Positions 34,878-43,677 of a DNA stretch of 64,000 bases are shown here, piece by piece (within the stretch, counting starts at the first letter, position 1; every line of letters starts with the position of its first letter). The stretch is from NCBI GenBank assembly GCA_016710465.1, contig JADJVS010000016.1, positions 682,001 to 746,000 on the forward strand. Direction: 5' to 3'. The notes under the pieces are model-generated. The model was not told where the DNA came from. It was given only the letters and a program-made list of their open reading frames with translations, and ran no database searches. This DNA is from Sulfuritalea sp. (GTDB lineage Bacteria; Pseudomonadota; Gammaproteobacteria; Burkholderiales; Rhodocyclaceae). A program made the position numbers and the translations under genes.

Positions 34878-37661
34878 TCAGCTCAGCGCAGCGAGTTTGG
34901 CGCGTGCCGCCTCCTGCTGGGGGGGGCTGCCTTCATTCACGGCCTCCTGGTACAACTCGCGCGCGCCATCGCGATCGCCCATTTCCTCGTAGGCGGCCGC
35001 CAATTCGAGCTTGGTGGCGACTTCCGGATTGTCGGGCATACCTGAAGCCGGAGCCGGGGCTGCGGCGGCGGTCGGCGCATCGAGTTCCAGGCTCAAACCG
35101 CCAAGATCCAGTGCAGGCGGCGCAGCGGCCGGAGCGGGCATTTCGATATCGAGCGACATTTCCGGCAGCGCCGCCGGGGCTTCCGGAATCGCGGCCACCA
35201 CCGGTGCGGCGCCACCGAGGTCGAAGTTGAAGTCGATGGCATTGCCATCATCGGCGGGTGCCGCCGCCGGGGCCGCCACGGGTTCAGGCGCAGCCGGCGT
35301 TTCCGCTAGGGGGAAATCAAGTCCCGCAGATTCTGCGGGCGCGGCCGCCTTGGCCGGCATTTCAAAATCGATGTCCAGTACCACGTCATCGTTCTTCGGT
35401 GCTTCGGCAACTACCGCCGGCGCTGCCGGTGCCGCGTCCGAGCCCAGGTCGAGATCAAAGTCCAGCCCGGAGGATTCCGCGGCCGCCTCGGGTGCCGCCG
35501 GGGCGGGAGCCGGCGCGGCGCCGATATCGAGATCAAAGTCCAGAGCCGACGATTCCGCTTCGGCAGTCTCGGGTGCGGGGGCAAACGCGGCTTCCGCCGC
35601 CGCTGCCGCGCCACCCTGCAAAACGGTAGTCGATTGAAGGTTGATCACCGCCGTGGCGTTGGCGTCGACAACCGGCGCTGATCCGTAGAGCGCATTCGAC
35701 GGATCGAGGGACGCTCCCATGGCCGCAACCTTGTCCCAGATTTCGCCACTGCCGCCGGTCAAGCCCTGCAACTCCCTGGCCACCGACTCGAACTTGCCTG
35801 CATCCTTGCGCGCGGAGTAAATCTCCAGAAGCTTCATGCGGATCGGAATACCCTGCGGCTGGGGATCAACATTCAACGCATCGAGCAGGATTTCCTCGGC
35901 CTGGGCATCGCGACCGAAGGCCAGGAAGGTATCGGCTTCGACAACCGGATCCACGGTGTCCTGAGCCGCCACCATGCCCATGCCGGTGGTACTGAACTGG
36001 CTGGTCTCCTGTTCGCTCGGCGGTGGCGCCACGGTCGTGCTGCTGAACACCGAATGCGCCGACAGGTCTGCGTCGCCCAGCGAGGCGCCGGCCGCGGAGC
36101 TGGCCGCCTTCTTCTTGCGGTAAGCGGAAATTCCGAGCCAGCCGAAAAGCAGGGCCAGGAGCGCGCCGCCACCAAAGACCAGCGGCCCGTTTTCTTCCAT
36201 GAAATCGGGTTCCGGCGGGGGCGGTGGCGGGGGGGCAACTTTCTTTTTGGGCGGGGGCGGCTTGTCGCCTTCGGCGGGCTTGGGCGCGGCAGCATCCGCC
36301 ACTTTGGGCGTGTCGGCCGGCTTCGCGCCTTCGGCGGGCTTCACTGCTTCCGCGGACTTGGCCGGCTCGGCAGGTTTCGGCATTTCAGCCGGCTTGGCGA
36401 CGGGCGCAGGAGCAGACTCGGGCTTTTTCGCTTCGGCCGGAGCAGGCTTGGTGGCTTGTGCCGACGCTTGAAGATCCGCGCCCCCCTTGCTCTTGAGTTC
36501 AGCCAGCTTCTTCAGATCATTGAGGTTCCTTTCCAGCTCGGCAATGCGGGTGCCGGCCTCTTTCAGGGCACGATCGCGCGCGACCAGATCTTCCTCCAGC
36601 GAAGCAATCCTGCCCTGCAGCGGCTTGCCCTTGGCATCGCGCGCCATTTCCGTCCGCGACACTTCGAGCTTGTCCTTGCCGGACGGCGCGGGAGCCTTGT
36701 CCTCGACCCTCGGCGCAATCTTGCCCTTGACTTCCTGCTTGGCACCCTCGTCACGCGCCGGACCAGATGCCGCGGCACCCGCCAGCCGCTGACGGTAGGC
36801 ATTGAAATCGGCCGCCTGGGCAACAATTTCCTTGCGCGCTTCGCCAGGCGATACCTTGCTCGCGGTTTCGGCGTCAGGGATGGATAGGATCTTGCCGGCC
36901 TTGAGGCGGTTCATGTTGCCGCCGTCGAACGCATCCTGGTTGTTGCGGAACAAGGACACCAGCATTTGGTCGAGACTGATCCCCGACGGAGCCGTCTGCG
37001 CGGCAATCTTGCCCAAGGTGTCACCCGAAAGAACGGTACGGGAAGCCGCAGCGGCGGGTTTGGCGGCAGGGACGACGGCGCGCTCGGCGGCGACCGGCGG
37101 ACGGCTTTCGGTCACCGGGCGGGCCTGCGCTTCCGCCGCAGGCGCCTTGGCAGCGGCCTTGGTCTCGACCACGGGCGGCACCACAGGTGCCGGGGTCGGC
37201 GTCGGAGGCGCCTTTGCCAGCAAATCGGGCGGATCAAGCAGGAAGGTATATTCGCGAACCAGGCGCCCGGAGGCCCAGCTCAATTCCACAAGCATATCAA
37301 TGAAGGGCTCGTTGAGTGGCCGATCGGTAGTCAGCTCGATGAAGCGACGACCGCCGCGCTCCTTGATTTCCTTGGAGAATCGCAAGTTGACCAGTGCCGG
37401 CGAATATTCGATGCCGGCCTGGCGGAACGCATCGATCGAAGCCACGCGCGCCACCAGGGAGAGTGCTTCATCCCGATTCGCCGTAACCTCGAGTTCGGCC
37501 TTGAGCGGTTGCCCCAGGGCCGACAGCACGTTGATCTTGCCCAACCCGGCAGCGTTGGTCGCCAAGGGCAGGAAAGCTAATGCGGCCGCGAGCAGGGTGG
37601 CCTTGAATGGATTTCGCTTGGCAGTATTGGGCACTGTGACTCCCGACGGGCTGTGTTTCAT
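34878..37661 (-). CDS. fimV: FimV pilus-assembly/polar hub protein
   Basis: Protein of 927 aa: signal peptide (about 12-37, ending TNAAG), FimV N-terminal domain (GLGKINVLSALGQPLKAELEV), a LysM-type peptidoglycan-binding segment (RTVLSGDTLGKIA, about 209-265), a coiled coil, Pro/Ala-rich linker, one membrane segment (about 490-510), an acidic cytoplasmic region with repeats such as LDFDLDLG, and the conserved C-terminal TPR cap (ATKLELAAAYEEMGD). FimV organises type IV pili and chemotaxis proteins at the pole. The fimV-truA neighbourhood is conserved in proteobacteria. A 16-base palindrome lies upstream. Confidence 0.95.
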   Translation of the reverse strand: MKHSPSGVTVPNTAKRNPFKATLLAAALAFLPLATNAAGLGKINVLSALGQPLKAELEVTANRDEALSLVARVASIDAFRQAGIEYSPALVNLRFSKEIKERGGRRFIELTTDRPLNEPFIDMLVELSWASGRLVREYTFLLDPPDLLAKAPPTPTPAPVVPPVVETKAAAKAPAAEAQARPVTESRPPVAAERAVVPAAKPAAAASRTVLSGDTLGKIAAQTAPSGISLDQMLVSLFRNNQDAFDGGNMNRLKAGKILSIPDAETASKVSPGEARKEIVAQAADFNAYRQRLAGAAASGPARDEGAKQEVKGKIAPRVEDKAPAPSGKDKLEVSRTEMARDAKGKPLQGRIASLEEDLVARDRALKEAGTRIAELERNLNDLKKLAELKSKGGADLQASAQATKPAPAEAKKPESAPAPVAKPAEMPKPAEPAKSAEAVKPAEGAKPADTPKVADAAAPKPAEGDKPPPPKKKVAPPPPPPPEPDFMEENGPLVFGGGALLALLFGWLGISAYRKKKAASSAAGASLGDADLSAHSVFSSTTVAPPPSEQETSQFSTTGMGMVAAQDTVDPVVEADTFLAFGRDAQAEEILLDALNVDPQPQGIPIRMKLLEIYSARKDAGKFESVARELQGLTGGSGEIWDKVAAMGASLDPSNALYGSAPVVDANATAVINLQSTTVLQGGAAAAAEAAFAPAPETAEAESSALDFDLDIGAAPAPAPAAPEAAAESSGLDFDLDLGSDAAPAAPAVVAEAPKNDDVVLDIDFEMPAKAAAPAESAGLDFPLAETPAAPEPVAAPAAAPADDGNAIDFNFDLGGAAPVVAAIPEAPAALPEMSLDIEMPAPAAAPPALDLGGLSLELDAPTAAAAPAPASGMPDNPEVATKLELAAAYEEMGDRDGARELYQEAVNEGSPPQQEAARAKLAALS

Positions 37662-37731
37662 GTTTTATGTCGAAATATCCCGGAGATGGCGCGAGGCGAA
37701 ATGGCACCGGGTACCCCGACCGTAACTAAAA

Positions 37732-37747
37732 TAACATCATGATGTTA
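37732..37747. promoter_or_regulatory. perfect palindrome upstream of fimV
   Basis: TAACATCATGATGTTA, a 16-base perfect inverted repeat about 70 bases before the fimV start and 54 bases after the asd stop. The symmetry and position suggest a dimeric repressor or activator site; the protein is unknown. Confidence 0.5.
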
Positions 37748-37800
37748 GCGATGCAAGCTCAACTTCCCCATGACATTCCGACGGGGCCTGCGGCGCGGCA

Positions 37801-38910
37801 TCATTGCAACAGGATGCGCAACATCCGGCGCAACGGTTCGGCGGCGCCCCAAAGCAGTTGATCGCCGACCGTAAACGCCGACAAATACTGCGGCCCCATG
37901 GAAAGCTTGCGCAGGCGGCCCACCGGCACGCTCAGCGTCCCCGTAACCGCCGTCGGAGTCAATTCCCTGAGCGTGACCTCGCGCTGATTCGGTACCACTT
38001 TGACCCAGTCGTTGTGTTCGGCAAGCAGCCCATTGATCTCGTCAAGCGGCACGTCCTTGGTCAGCTTGATGGTGATCGCCTGCGAATGGCAGCGCATGGC
38101 GCCGATGCGCACACACAGGCCATCCACCGGGATCGGTGTCGCCGAGCGGCCGAGGATCTTGTTGGTTTCGGCTTCGCCCTTCCACTCTTCGCGGCTCTGG
38201 CCGTTGCCGAGATCCTTGTCGATCCAGGGGATCAGCGAGCCAGCCAGCGGCACGCCGAAATTCGCCGTGGGAAAATTGTCGTCACGCAGGATGCCGGCCA
38301 CTTCGCGGTCGATGTCGAGAATGGCGGACGCCGGGTCGTCGAGCAGGCCCTTGACCACGCGGTGCGCCTCGCCCATCTGCGACAGCAGTTCGCGCATGTT
38401 CTGCGCCCCGGCGCCGGACGCCGCCTGGTAGGTCATCGAGCTCATCCACTCGATGTAGCCGGCCTTGAACAGCCCGCCCAGAGCCATCATCATAAGGCTC
38501 ACCGTGCAGTTGCCGCCGATCCAGTTGCGCCCGCCCTTGGCCAGGGCATCCTTGATCACGCCCATGTTTACCGGGTCGAGGATGATGACCGCATCATCCT
38601 TCATGCGCAGCGTCGACGCGGCGTCGATCCAGTGTCCTTTCCACCCCGCCTCGCGCAGCTTGGGGAAAACCTCGGAGGTGTAGTCGCCGCCCTGGCAACT
38701 GATGATGATGTCCAGCGACTTGAGTTCAGCTATGTTCTTTGCGTCCTTGAGCGCGGGCGCGCCGGTGGCAAAGTCGGGAGCCTTGCCGCCGATATTCGAT
38801 GTCGTGAAGAACACCGGCTCGATGTGCGCGAAGTCGTTCTCCTCGCGCATGCGCTGCATCAGCACGGATCCCACCATGCCCCGCCAACCCACCAGACCTA
38901 CACGCTTCAT
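37801..38910 (-). CDS. asd: aspartate-semialdehyde dehydrogenase
   Basis: Protein of 369 aa, gram-negative type. NADP-binding GLVGWRGMVGSVLMQRM, catalytic Cys in GGNCTVSLMM, and RIGAMRCHSQA. Makes aspartate semialdehyde for lysine, methionine, threonine and diaminopimelate. Follows leuB by 21 bases; the leuB-asd order is common in this group. Confidence 0.97.
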   Translation of the reverse strand: MKRVGLVGWRGMVGSVLMQRMREENDFAHIEPVFFTTSNIGGKAPDFATGAPALKDAKNIAELKSLDIIISCQGGDYTSEVFPKLREAGWKGHWIDAASTLRMKDDAVIILDPVNMGVIKDALAKGGRNWIGGNCTVSLMMMALGGLFKAGYIEWMSSMTYQAASGAGAQNMRELLSQMGEAHRVVKGLLDDPASAILDIDREVAGILRDDNFPTANFGVPLAGSLIPWIDKDLGNGQSREEWKGEAETNKILGRSATPIPVDGLCVRIGAMRCHSQAITIKLTKDVPLDEINGLLAEHNDWVKVVPNQREVTLRELTPTAVTGTLSVPVGRLRKLSMGPQYLSAFTVGDQLLWGAAEPLRRMLRILLQ

Positions 38911-38931
38911 GATTGCTTTCTCTTTTCCGAT

Positions 38932-39996
38932 TTACAGCGCTGCGAGTACCGCGTCGCCCATTTCCCTGGTTCCCACCCGCGTGGTGCCGGGTTCGTAAAT
39001 ATCGCCCGTCCGCAGGCCCTGCGCCAGGACTTTCTTCACGGCCACCTCGATCCGCTGTGCCGCCGCTTCATTGCCGAAAGTGTAGCGCAGCATCATGGCC
39101 GCGGAAAGAATGGTCGCCAGCGGATTGGCCACGCCCTTGCCGGCAATGTCCGGAGCGGACCCGTGCGAAGGCTCGTAGAGCCCCTTGTTGTTGGCATCGA
39201 GCGACGCCGAGGGCAGCATGCCGATCGATCCCGTCAGCATCGACGCCTCATCGGACAGGATGTCGCCGAACATGTTGCCGGTAACCATGACATCGAACTG
39301 CTTCGGGTTCTTCACCAGTTGCATCGCGGCGTTATCCACCAGCATGTGGCTGAGTTCGACATCCGGATACTCCTTCGCCGTCTCGGTAGCCACGTCGCGC
39401 CAGAGCTGGGTGCATTCCAGCACATTCATCTTGTCCACCGAGCAGACTTTCCTGTGGCGTTTGCGCGCCGCATCGAAGGCGACACGCACGATGCGGCGGA
39501 TCTCGCTTTCGGTGTAATGCATGGTGTTGAAACCGTAGCGCTGCTTCAGCCCATCGACCTCGCGCACTTCGACGCCGCGCGGCTGGCCGAAGTAGATGTC
39601 GCCGGTCAGTTCGCGCACGATCAGGATGTCGAGGCCGGCCACGACCTCCGGCTTCAGGGTCGAGGCATTGGCAAGCTCGGGGTACAGGATCGCCGGGCGC
39701 AGGTTGGCGAACAGGCCGAGGTCCTTGCGGATGCGCAGCAGGCCGCGCTCGGGACGCAATTCGCGGGGATTGTTGTCCCACTGCGGACCGCCGACGGCAC
39801 CGAGCAGCACGGCATCGGCCTCTTTGGCCAGCTTCTGCGTGGCTTCGGGAAAGGGATCCTTGGCCGCGTCGATGGCGCAACCGCCAAGCAGGGCTTCTTC
39901 CATGTCCAGCTTGAGGTCCAGCGCCTTGAGCACGCGCACGGCCTCGGCCATGATCTCGGGGCCGATGCCGTCGCCGGGCAAAACACAAATCTTCAT
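38932..39996 (-). CDS. leuB: 3-isopropylmalate dehydrogenase
   Basis: Protein of 354 aa. LPGDGIGPEI at the N-terminus; the substrate and metal site LYEPSHGSAPDIAGKG and FGDILSDEASML are complete. NAD-dependent oxidative decarboxylation in leucine synthesis. The start is ATG at 39996 with GGAGG upstream; the extension to 40020 is rejected. Confidence 0.97.
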   Translation of the reverse strand: MKICVLPGDGIGPEIMAEAVRVLKALDLKLDMEEALLGGCAIDAAKDPFPEATQKLAKEADAVLLGAVGGPQWDNNPRELRPERGLLRIRKDLGLFANLRPAILYPELANASTLKPEVVAGLDILIVRELTGDIYFGQPRGVEVREVDGLKQRYGFNTMHYTESEIRRIVRVAFDAARKRHRKVCSVDKMNVLECTQLWRDVATETAKEYPDVELSHMLVDNAAMQLVKNPKQFDVMVTGNMFGDILSDEASMLTGSIGMLPSASLDANNKGLYEPSHGSAPDIAGKGVANPLATILSAAMMLRYTFGNEAAAQRIEVAVKKVLAQGLRTGDIYEPGTTRVGTREMGDAVLAAL

Positions 39997-40046
39997 GCCG
40001 CCTCCGCAGGGCCGCCCCAAGGAGGCGACAAATCAACAATCCGGAG

Positions 40047-40105
40047 CGGGCAATGCCCGCGAACCACAGTCACCCCCTGTCCACGGGAAAGGGGGTTGGG
40101 GGAAA
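40047..40105. repeat. GC-rich intergenic element, leuD-leuB gap
   Basis: Contains GGGCAATGCCCGCGA, CACCCCCTGTCCACGGG and AAAGGGGGTTGGGGG. Similar in order and composition to the element at 27405-27470. Part can fold as a hairpin (CCCCCT against AGGGGG-like runs). Confidence 0.4.
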
Positions 40106-40126
40106 TGGTCGTTCTATTCATGTCTT

Positions 40127-40765
40127 TCAGGAAAACAGCCAGGGCTGCTCGGCACGGCGCCGGGCTTCGAATTCGCGGATCTTCTCGGCATGGCGCAGCG
40201 TCAGGCCGATATCGTCCCAGCCGTTCAACAGGCATTCCTTGCGGAAGGGATCGACATCGAAGGGGATCGCATGGCCATCGGGCCGCACAATCCTCTGCGC
40301 GGCCAGATCGACCGTCAGGCGATAGCCGGGCGAATGCTCGGTGAGGCCGAACAAGGCATCCATCTCAACCTTGGGCAGAACGATGGGCAGCAGGCCGTTC
40401 TTGAAGCAGTTGTTGTAGAAAATGTCGGCGAAGGATTCGGCGAGGATGGCGCGAAAGCCAAAATCCTGCAGCGCCCATGGCGCATGCTCGCGCGATGAGC
40501 CACAACCGAAGTTGCTGCGCGCCAGCAGAATGGACGCGCCCTGGTAGCGCGCCTGGTTGAGCACGAAGTTGGGATTCTTCGGCCGCTTGCTGTTGTCCTG
40601 CCCCGGTTCGCCCTGATCCATGTAGCGCCACTCGTCGAAAGCATTGGGACCAAAGCCCGAGCGCTTGATCGACTTGAGGAACTGCTTGGGGATGATGGCG
40701 TCGGTATCGACGTTGGCGCGATCGAGGGGCGCCACCAGGCCGTCGAGCTTGATGAATTTTTCCAT
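40127..40765 (-). CDS. leuD: 3-isopropylmalate dehydratase small subunit
   Basis: Protein of 212 aa. Opening KFIKLDGLVAPLDRANVDTDAIIPKQF and the substrate motif NFGCGSSREHAPWAL are characteristic. Swivelling-domain partner of LeuC. The start is ATG at 40765, 8 bases after the leuC stop; the frame extended to 40972 lies within leuC and is rejected. Confidence 0.97.
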   Translation of the reverse strand: MEKFIKLDGLVAPLDRANVDTDAIIPKQFLKSIKRSGFGPNAFDEWRYMDQGEPGQDNSKRPKNPNFVLNQARYQGASILLARSNFGCGSSREHAPWALQDFGFRAILAESFADIFYNNCFKNGLLPIVLPKVEMDALFGLTEHSPGYRLTVDLAAQRIVRPDGHAIPFDVDPFRKECLLNGWDDIGLTLRHAEKIREFEARRRAEQPWLFS

Positions 40766-40773
40766 TGCGGATC

Positions 40774-42180
40774 CTACGAAAGCTGCCGGACGTCGGCGAA
40801 GTGACCGGCAATCGCGGCGGCGGCGGCCATCGCCGGGCTGACGAGGTGGGTGCGTCCGCCGGCACCCTGGCGGCCCTCGAAATTGCGATTCGAGGTCGAG
40901 GCACAGCGCTCGCCCGGGTTCAGGCGGTCGTCGTTCATCGCCAAGCACATCGAGCAGCCCGGCTGGCGCCATTCAAAGCCGGCGGCGACGAATATCTTGT
41001 CCAGCCCCTCGGCCTCAGCCTGTTCCTTGATCAGGCCCGAGCCCGGCACCACCAGCGCCAGCTTGACGTTGGCCGCGATGCGGCGCCCCTTGGCCACGGC
41101 GGCGGCGGCACGCAGGTCCTCGATCCGCGAGTTGGTACAGGAACCGATGAACACCTTGTCGATGGCAATCTGGTCGATGCGCATGCGCGGCGTCAGGCCC
41201 ATGTACTGCAGCGCCCGGGCCACGCCCTCGCTCTTTACCGGATCCTTGAAATCCTCCGGCGCCGGCACGCTGCCGTCGATGCCGGTCACCATCTCGGGCG
41301 AGGTGCCCCAGGTCACCTGCGGCACGATGGATGCAGCATCGATATCGACAACGGCATCGAATTTCGCGTCGGCATCCGAGACCAGCGTGCGCCAGCAGGC
41401 GACGGCCTTGTCCCAGTCATCGCCCCTGGGGGCGAAGCCGCGCCCCTTGAGATAGGCGATGGTGGTGTCGTCGACCGCGACGAAGCCGACGCGGGCGCCG
41501 GCTTCGATGGCCATGTTGCAGACCGTCATGCGCCCTTCCATGGACAGGCCGCGTACAGCCGAGCCGCCGAACTCGATGGCGTAACCCGTGCCGCCGGCGG
41601 TGCCGATGCGTCCGATCAGCGCCAGCACCAGGTCTTTCGCCGTAACGCCAGCGCCGACTGTTCCGTTGAAGCGCACCAGCAGGGTCTTCGACTTCTTCTG
41701 CAGCAGGCACTGGGTTGCCATGACATGCTCGACCTCCGAGGTGCCGATGCCGTGGGCCAGGCAAGCGAAAGCGCCATGGGTCGAGGTGTGCGAATCGCCA
41801 CAGACCACGGTCATGCCGGGCAGCGTCGCGCCGTTTTCCGGGCCGACAACGTGGACGATGCCCTGGCGCTTGTCCTTGAACGGGAAGTAGGCCAGCGCGC
41901 CGGTTTCGCGGATGTTCGCGTCCAGCGTCTCGACCTGCTGGCGCGAGACCGGATCGGTGATGCCCTGCTCCCAGTGCGAGGTCGGCGTGTTGTGGTCGGC
42001 CGTGGCTACGATGGAACTGACGCGCCAGAGCTTGCGCCCGGCCAGCTTCAAGCCTTCGAAGGCCTGCGGACTGGTGACTTCATGCACCAGGTGGCGGTCG
42101 ATGTAGAGCAGCGCCGTGCCGTCGTCCTCGACATGGACCACGTGGCTGTCCCAGAGTTTTTCGTAGAGCGTTCTTGCCAT
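40774..42180 (-). CDS. leuC: 3-isopropylmalate dehydratase large subunit
   Basis: Protein of 468 aa, aconitase superfamily. 4Fe-4S ligands in FIGSCTNSRIEDL and GCSMCLAMNDD; CGDSHTSTHGAFACLAHGIGTSEVEHV is present. First gene of the leuCDB-asd run. The segment GTVGAGVTAKDL is natural to the family, but its DNA (41635-41661) also resembles the dispersed repeat. Confidence 0.97.
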   Translation of the reverse strand: MARTLYEKLWDSHVVHVEDDGTALLYIDRHLVHEVTSPQAFEGLKLAGRKLWRVSSIVATADHNTPTSHWEQGITDPVSRQQVETLDANIRETGALAYFPFKDKRQGIVHVVGPENGATLPGMTVVCGDSHTSTHGAFACLAHGIGTSEVEHVMATQCLLQKKSKTLLVRFNGTVGAGVTAKDLVLALIGRIGTAGGTGYAIEFGGSAVRGLSMEGRMTVCNMAIEAGARVGFVAVDDTTIAYLKGRGFAPRGDDWDKAVACWRTLVSDADAKFDAVVDIDAASIVPQVTWGTSPEMVTGIDGSVPAPEDFKDPVKSEGVARALQYMGLTPRMRIDQIAIDKVFIGSCTNSRIEDLRAAAAVAKGRRIAANVKLALVVPGSGLIKEQAEAEGLDKIFVAAGFEWRQPGCSMCLAMNDDRLNPGERCASTSNRNFEGRQGAGGRTHLVSPAMAAAAAIAGHFADVRQLS

Positions 42181-42210
42181 GATGATTGGTGCCGCAAACA
42201 GGACCTGGAA

Positions 42211-43368
42211 TTATCGCACAGGCGCCTGCTCCGAATCACCCGGAACGCCATGCCAGACGAGGGCCAGACCCCATAGCGCGAGGCCCGCCGAGGCCGTGTA
42301 GGTCAGCGCCGGACCAAGGGCTTCCCACATCCAGCCGGCCAGCAAGGCGCCACCAAGACCGCCGGCGCCGTAGGCAATGCTGCCGTAGAGCGCCTGCGCC
42401 CTCGCCTGCTGGCCCGGCGCAAACCAGCGGTTGAGGGCATCCACTGTCGCCGCATGGTGTGCGCCGAAGCTCGCCGCATGCAGCAGTTGCGCCAGCACCA
42501 GCAAGCCGATGAAGGCCACGCCCCAACCGATTGCGGCAAAGCGAAACACGGCCAGGGCAAAACAGGTCAGAAGCACGGCGCGCAGGGAAAAGTGGGTGGA
42601 GATTCGTGGCATCCAGAGAAAGACAAAGATCTCGGCGACCACGCCCAGGGTCCACAGGAAACCAACCAGGGTCTTGCCATAGCCCTGACTAACCAGGTGG
42701 ATGGAATAAAAGACATAGAGCGCGCCGTGGGCCGCCGTCATCAACATGGCGGACGCCATCAGGTAGATCACCTTGCGCTGGCGCAGCACCGCGCCGATTT
42801 CGCCCGCGGGGTGGCTGCCATGGCCCTTGACCTCGGTGAGTGTCAAGGCGCTGACCAGGGTGCCGAACAGGATCGCCCAGCTTACCCAAAGTTGCGACTT
42901 GATCGGCGCCACGTCGAGCAGCAGGCCGACGCCCATTACCGTGAGGATGAAACCCACCGATCCCCACAGCCGGATGCGTCCGTAGTTCTCCGGCTTGCCG
43001 CCCAGATGGCCCAGTGTCAAGGCTTCGACCAGAGGCAGCGAGGCGCTCCAGAAGAAGTGCAGGATCGCCAGCCCGAGCAGCAGGCCGATGAAGTCATCGG
43101 TGAGGAAGACCACCGAAAAGCTCGCCAGCGACGCCGCGGTCGAGACGACCACGATGCGCACGCGATGCCCGCCGCTATCGGCCAGCCAGCTCCAGAGCAG
43201 CGGCGCCAGCAGGCGCATGAACTGGCCGAGCGACATCAGGACCGCAATGCGGCCGGCGGAAAATCCCAGGGATTGCAGGTAGAGCGCGAAATACGGCAGG
43301 AAGGCGCCGATGAACGCGAAGTACCAGAAATACCAGACGGCCAGGCGGCCGTGCGGCTGGAAGGTCAA
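42211..43368 (-). CDS. MFS transporter (HcaT/3-phenylpropionate-transporter-like)
   Basis: Protein of 385 aa with twelve predicted membrane segments. The opening (WYFWYFAFIGAFLPYFALYLQSLGFSAGRIA) and ENYGRIRLWGSVGFI are typical of the MFS_1-like/HcaT group. Substrate not deducible. Its start overlaps the stop of the YdcH-like gene by 4 bases; leuC begins 30 bases after its stop. Confidence 0.85.
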   Translation of the reverse strand: MTFQPHGRLAVWYFWYFAFIGAFLPYFALYLQSLGFSAGRIAVLMSLGQFMRLLAPLLWSWLADSGGHRVRIVVVSTAASLASFSVVFLTDDFIGLLLGLAILHFFWSASLPLVEALTLGHLGGKPENYGRIRLWGSVGFILTVMGVGLLLDVAPIKSQLWVSWAILFGTLVSALTLTEVKGHGSHPAGEIGAVLRQRKVIYLMASAMLMTAAHGALYVFYSIHLVSQGYGKTLVGFLWTLGVVAEIFVFLWMPRISTHFSLRAVLLTCFALAVFRFAAIGWGVAFIGLLVLAQLLHAASFGAHHAATVDALNRWFAPGQQARAQALYGSIAYGAGGLGGALLAGWMWEALGPALTYTASAGLALWGLALVWHGVPGDSEQAPVR

Positions 43369-43628
43369 GCTTTGTGTTTCTGGCCGGCGCGGAATGCCGT
43401 CAGCAAGTGATAGATCTCGTCCTTGAGCTTGACGCGCGCCTTCTTCATGTCCTCGATCGTGAAATCGCCGACCGGCATGTCGTGCTCTTCGAGATCCTCG
43501 ACCTTGCCGGTGAGCCGGTTATAACGCCCGAACAGGCTGCCGATGTAACCGCCCTCGGCTTTCAACGCGTCGATGGCTTCGCGCATGTCGGGGAATTCCG
43601 TGTTGAGATCGTGGTGATCAACGCGCAT
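43365..43628 (-). CDS. YdcH-like DUF465 small protein
   Basis: Protein of 87 aa; the core HDLNTEFPDMREAIDALKAE and the helical C-terminal half (FTIEDMKKARVKLKDEIYHLL) fit the DUF465/YdcH family. Small cytoplasmic helical protein of unknown function. Coupled to the MFS gene by a 4-base overlap. Confidence 0.85.
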   Translation of the reverse strand: MRVDHHDLNTEFPDMREAIDALKAEGGYIGSLFGRYNRLTGKVEDLEEHDMPVGDFTIEDMKKARVKLKDEIYHLLTAFRAGQKHKA

Positions 43629-43677
43629 GATTTCCTACCCTGAATATTGGTTTTGGGAAAAGTGTTGCGAAATTCTA

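Noticed and set aside
37804..40344. Plus-strand open frame (846 codons) opposite asd and leuB
   Set aside because: Crosses two genes and the gap between them, no recognisable protein features; shadow of real genes.
41635..41661. Repeat insertion in leuC
   Set aside because: The encoded GAGVTAKDL is conserved in LeuC generally, so the DNA match is probably coincidental.
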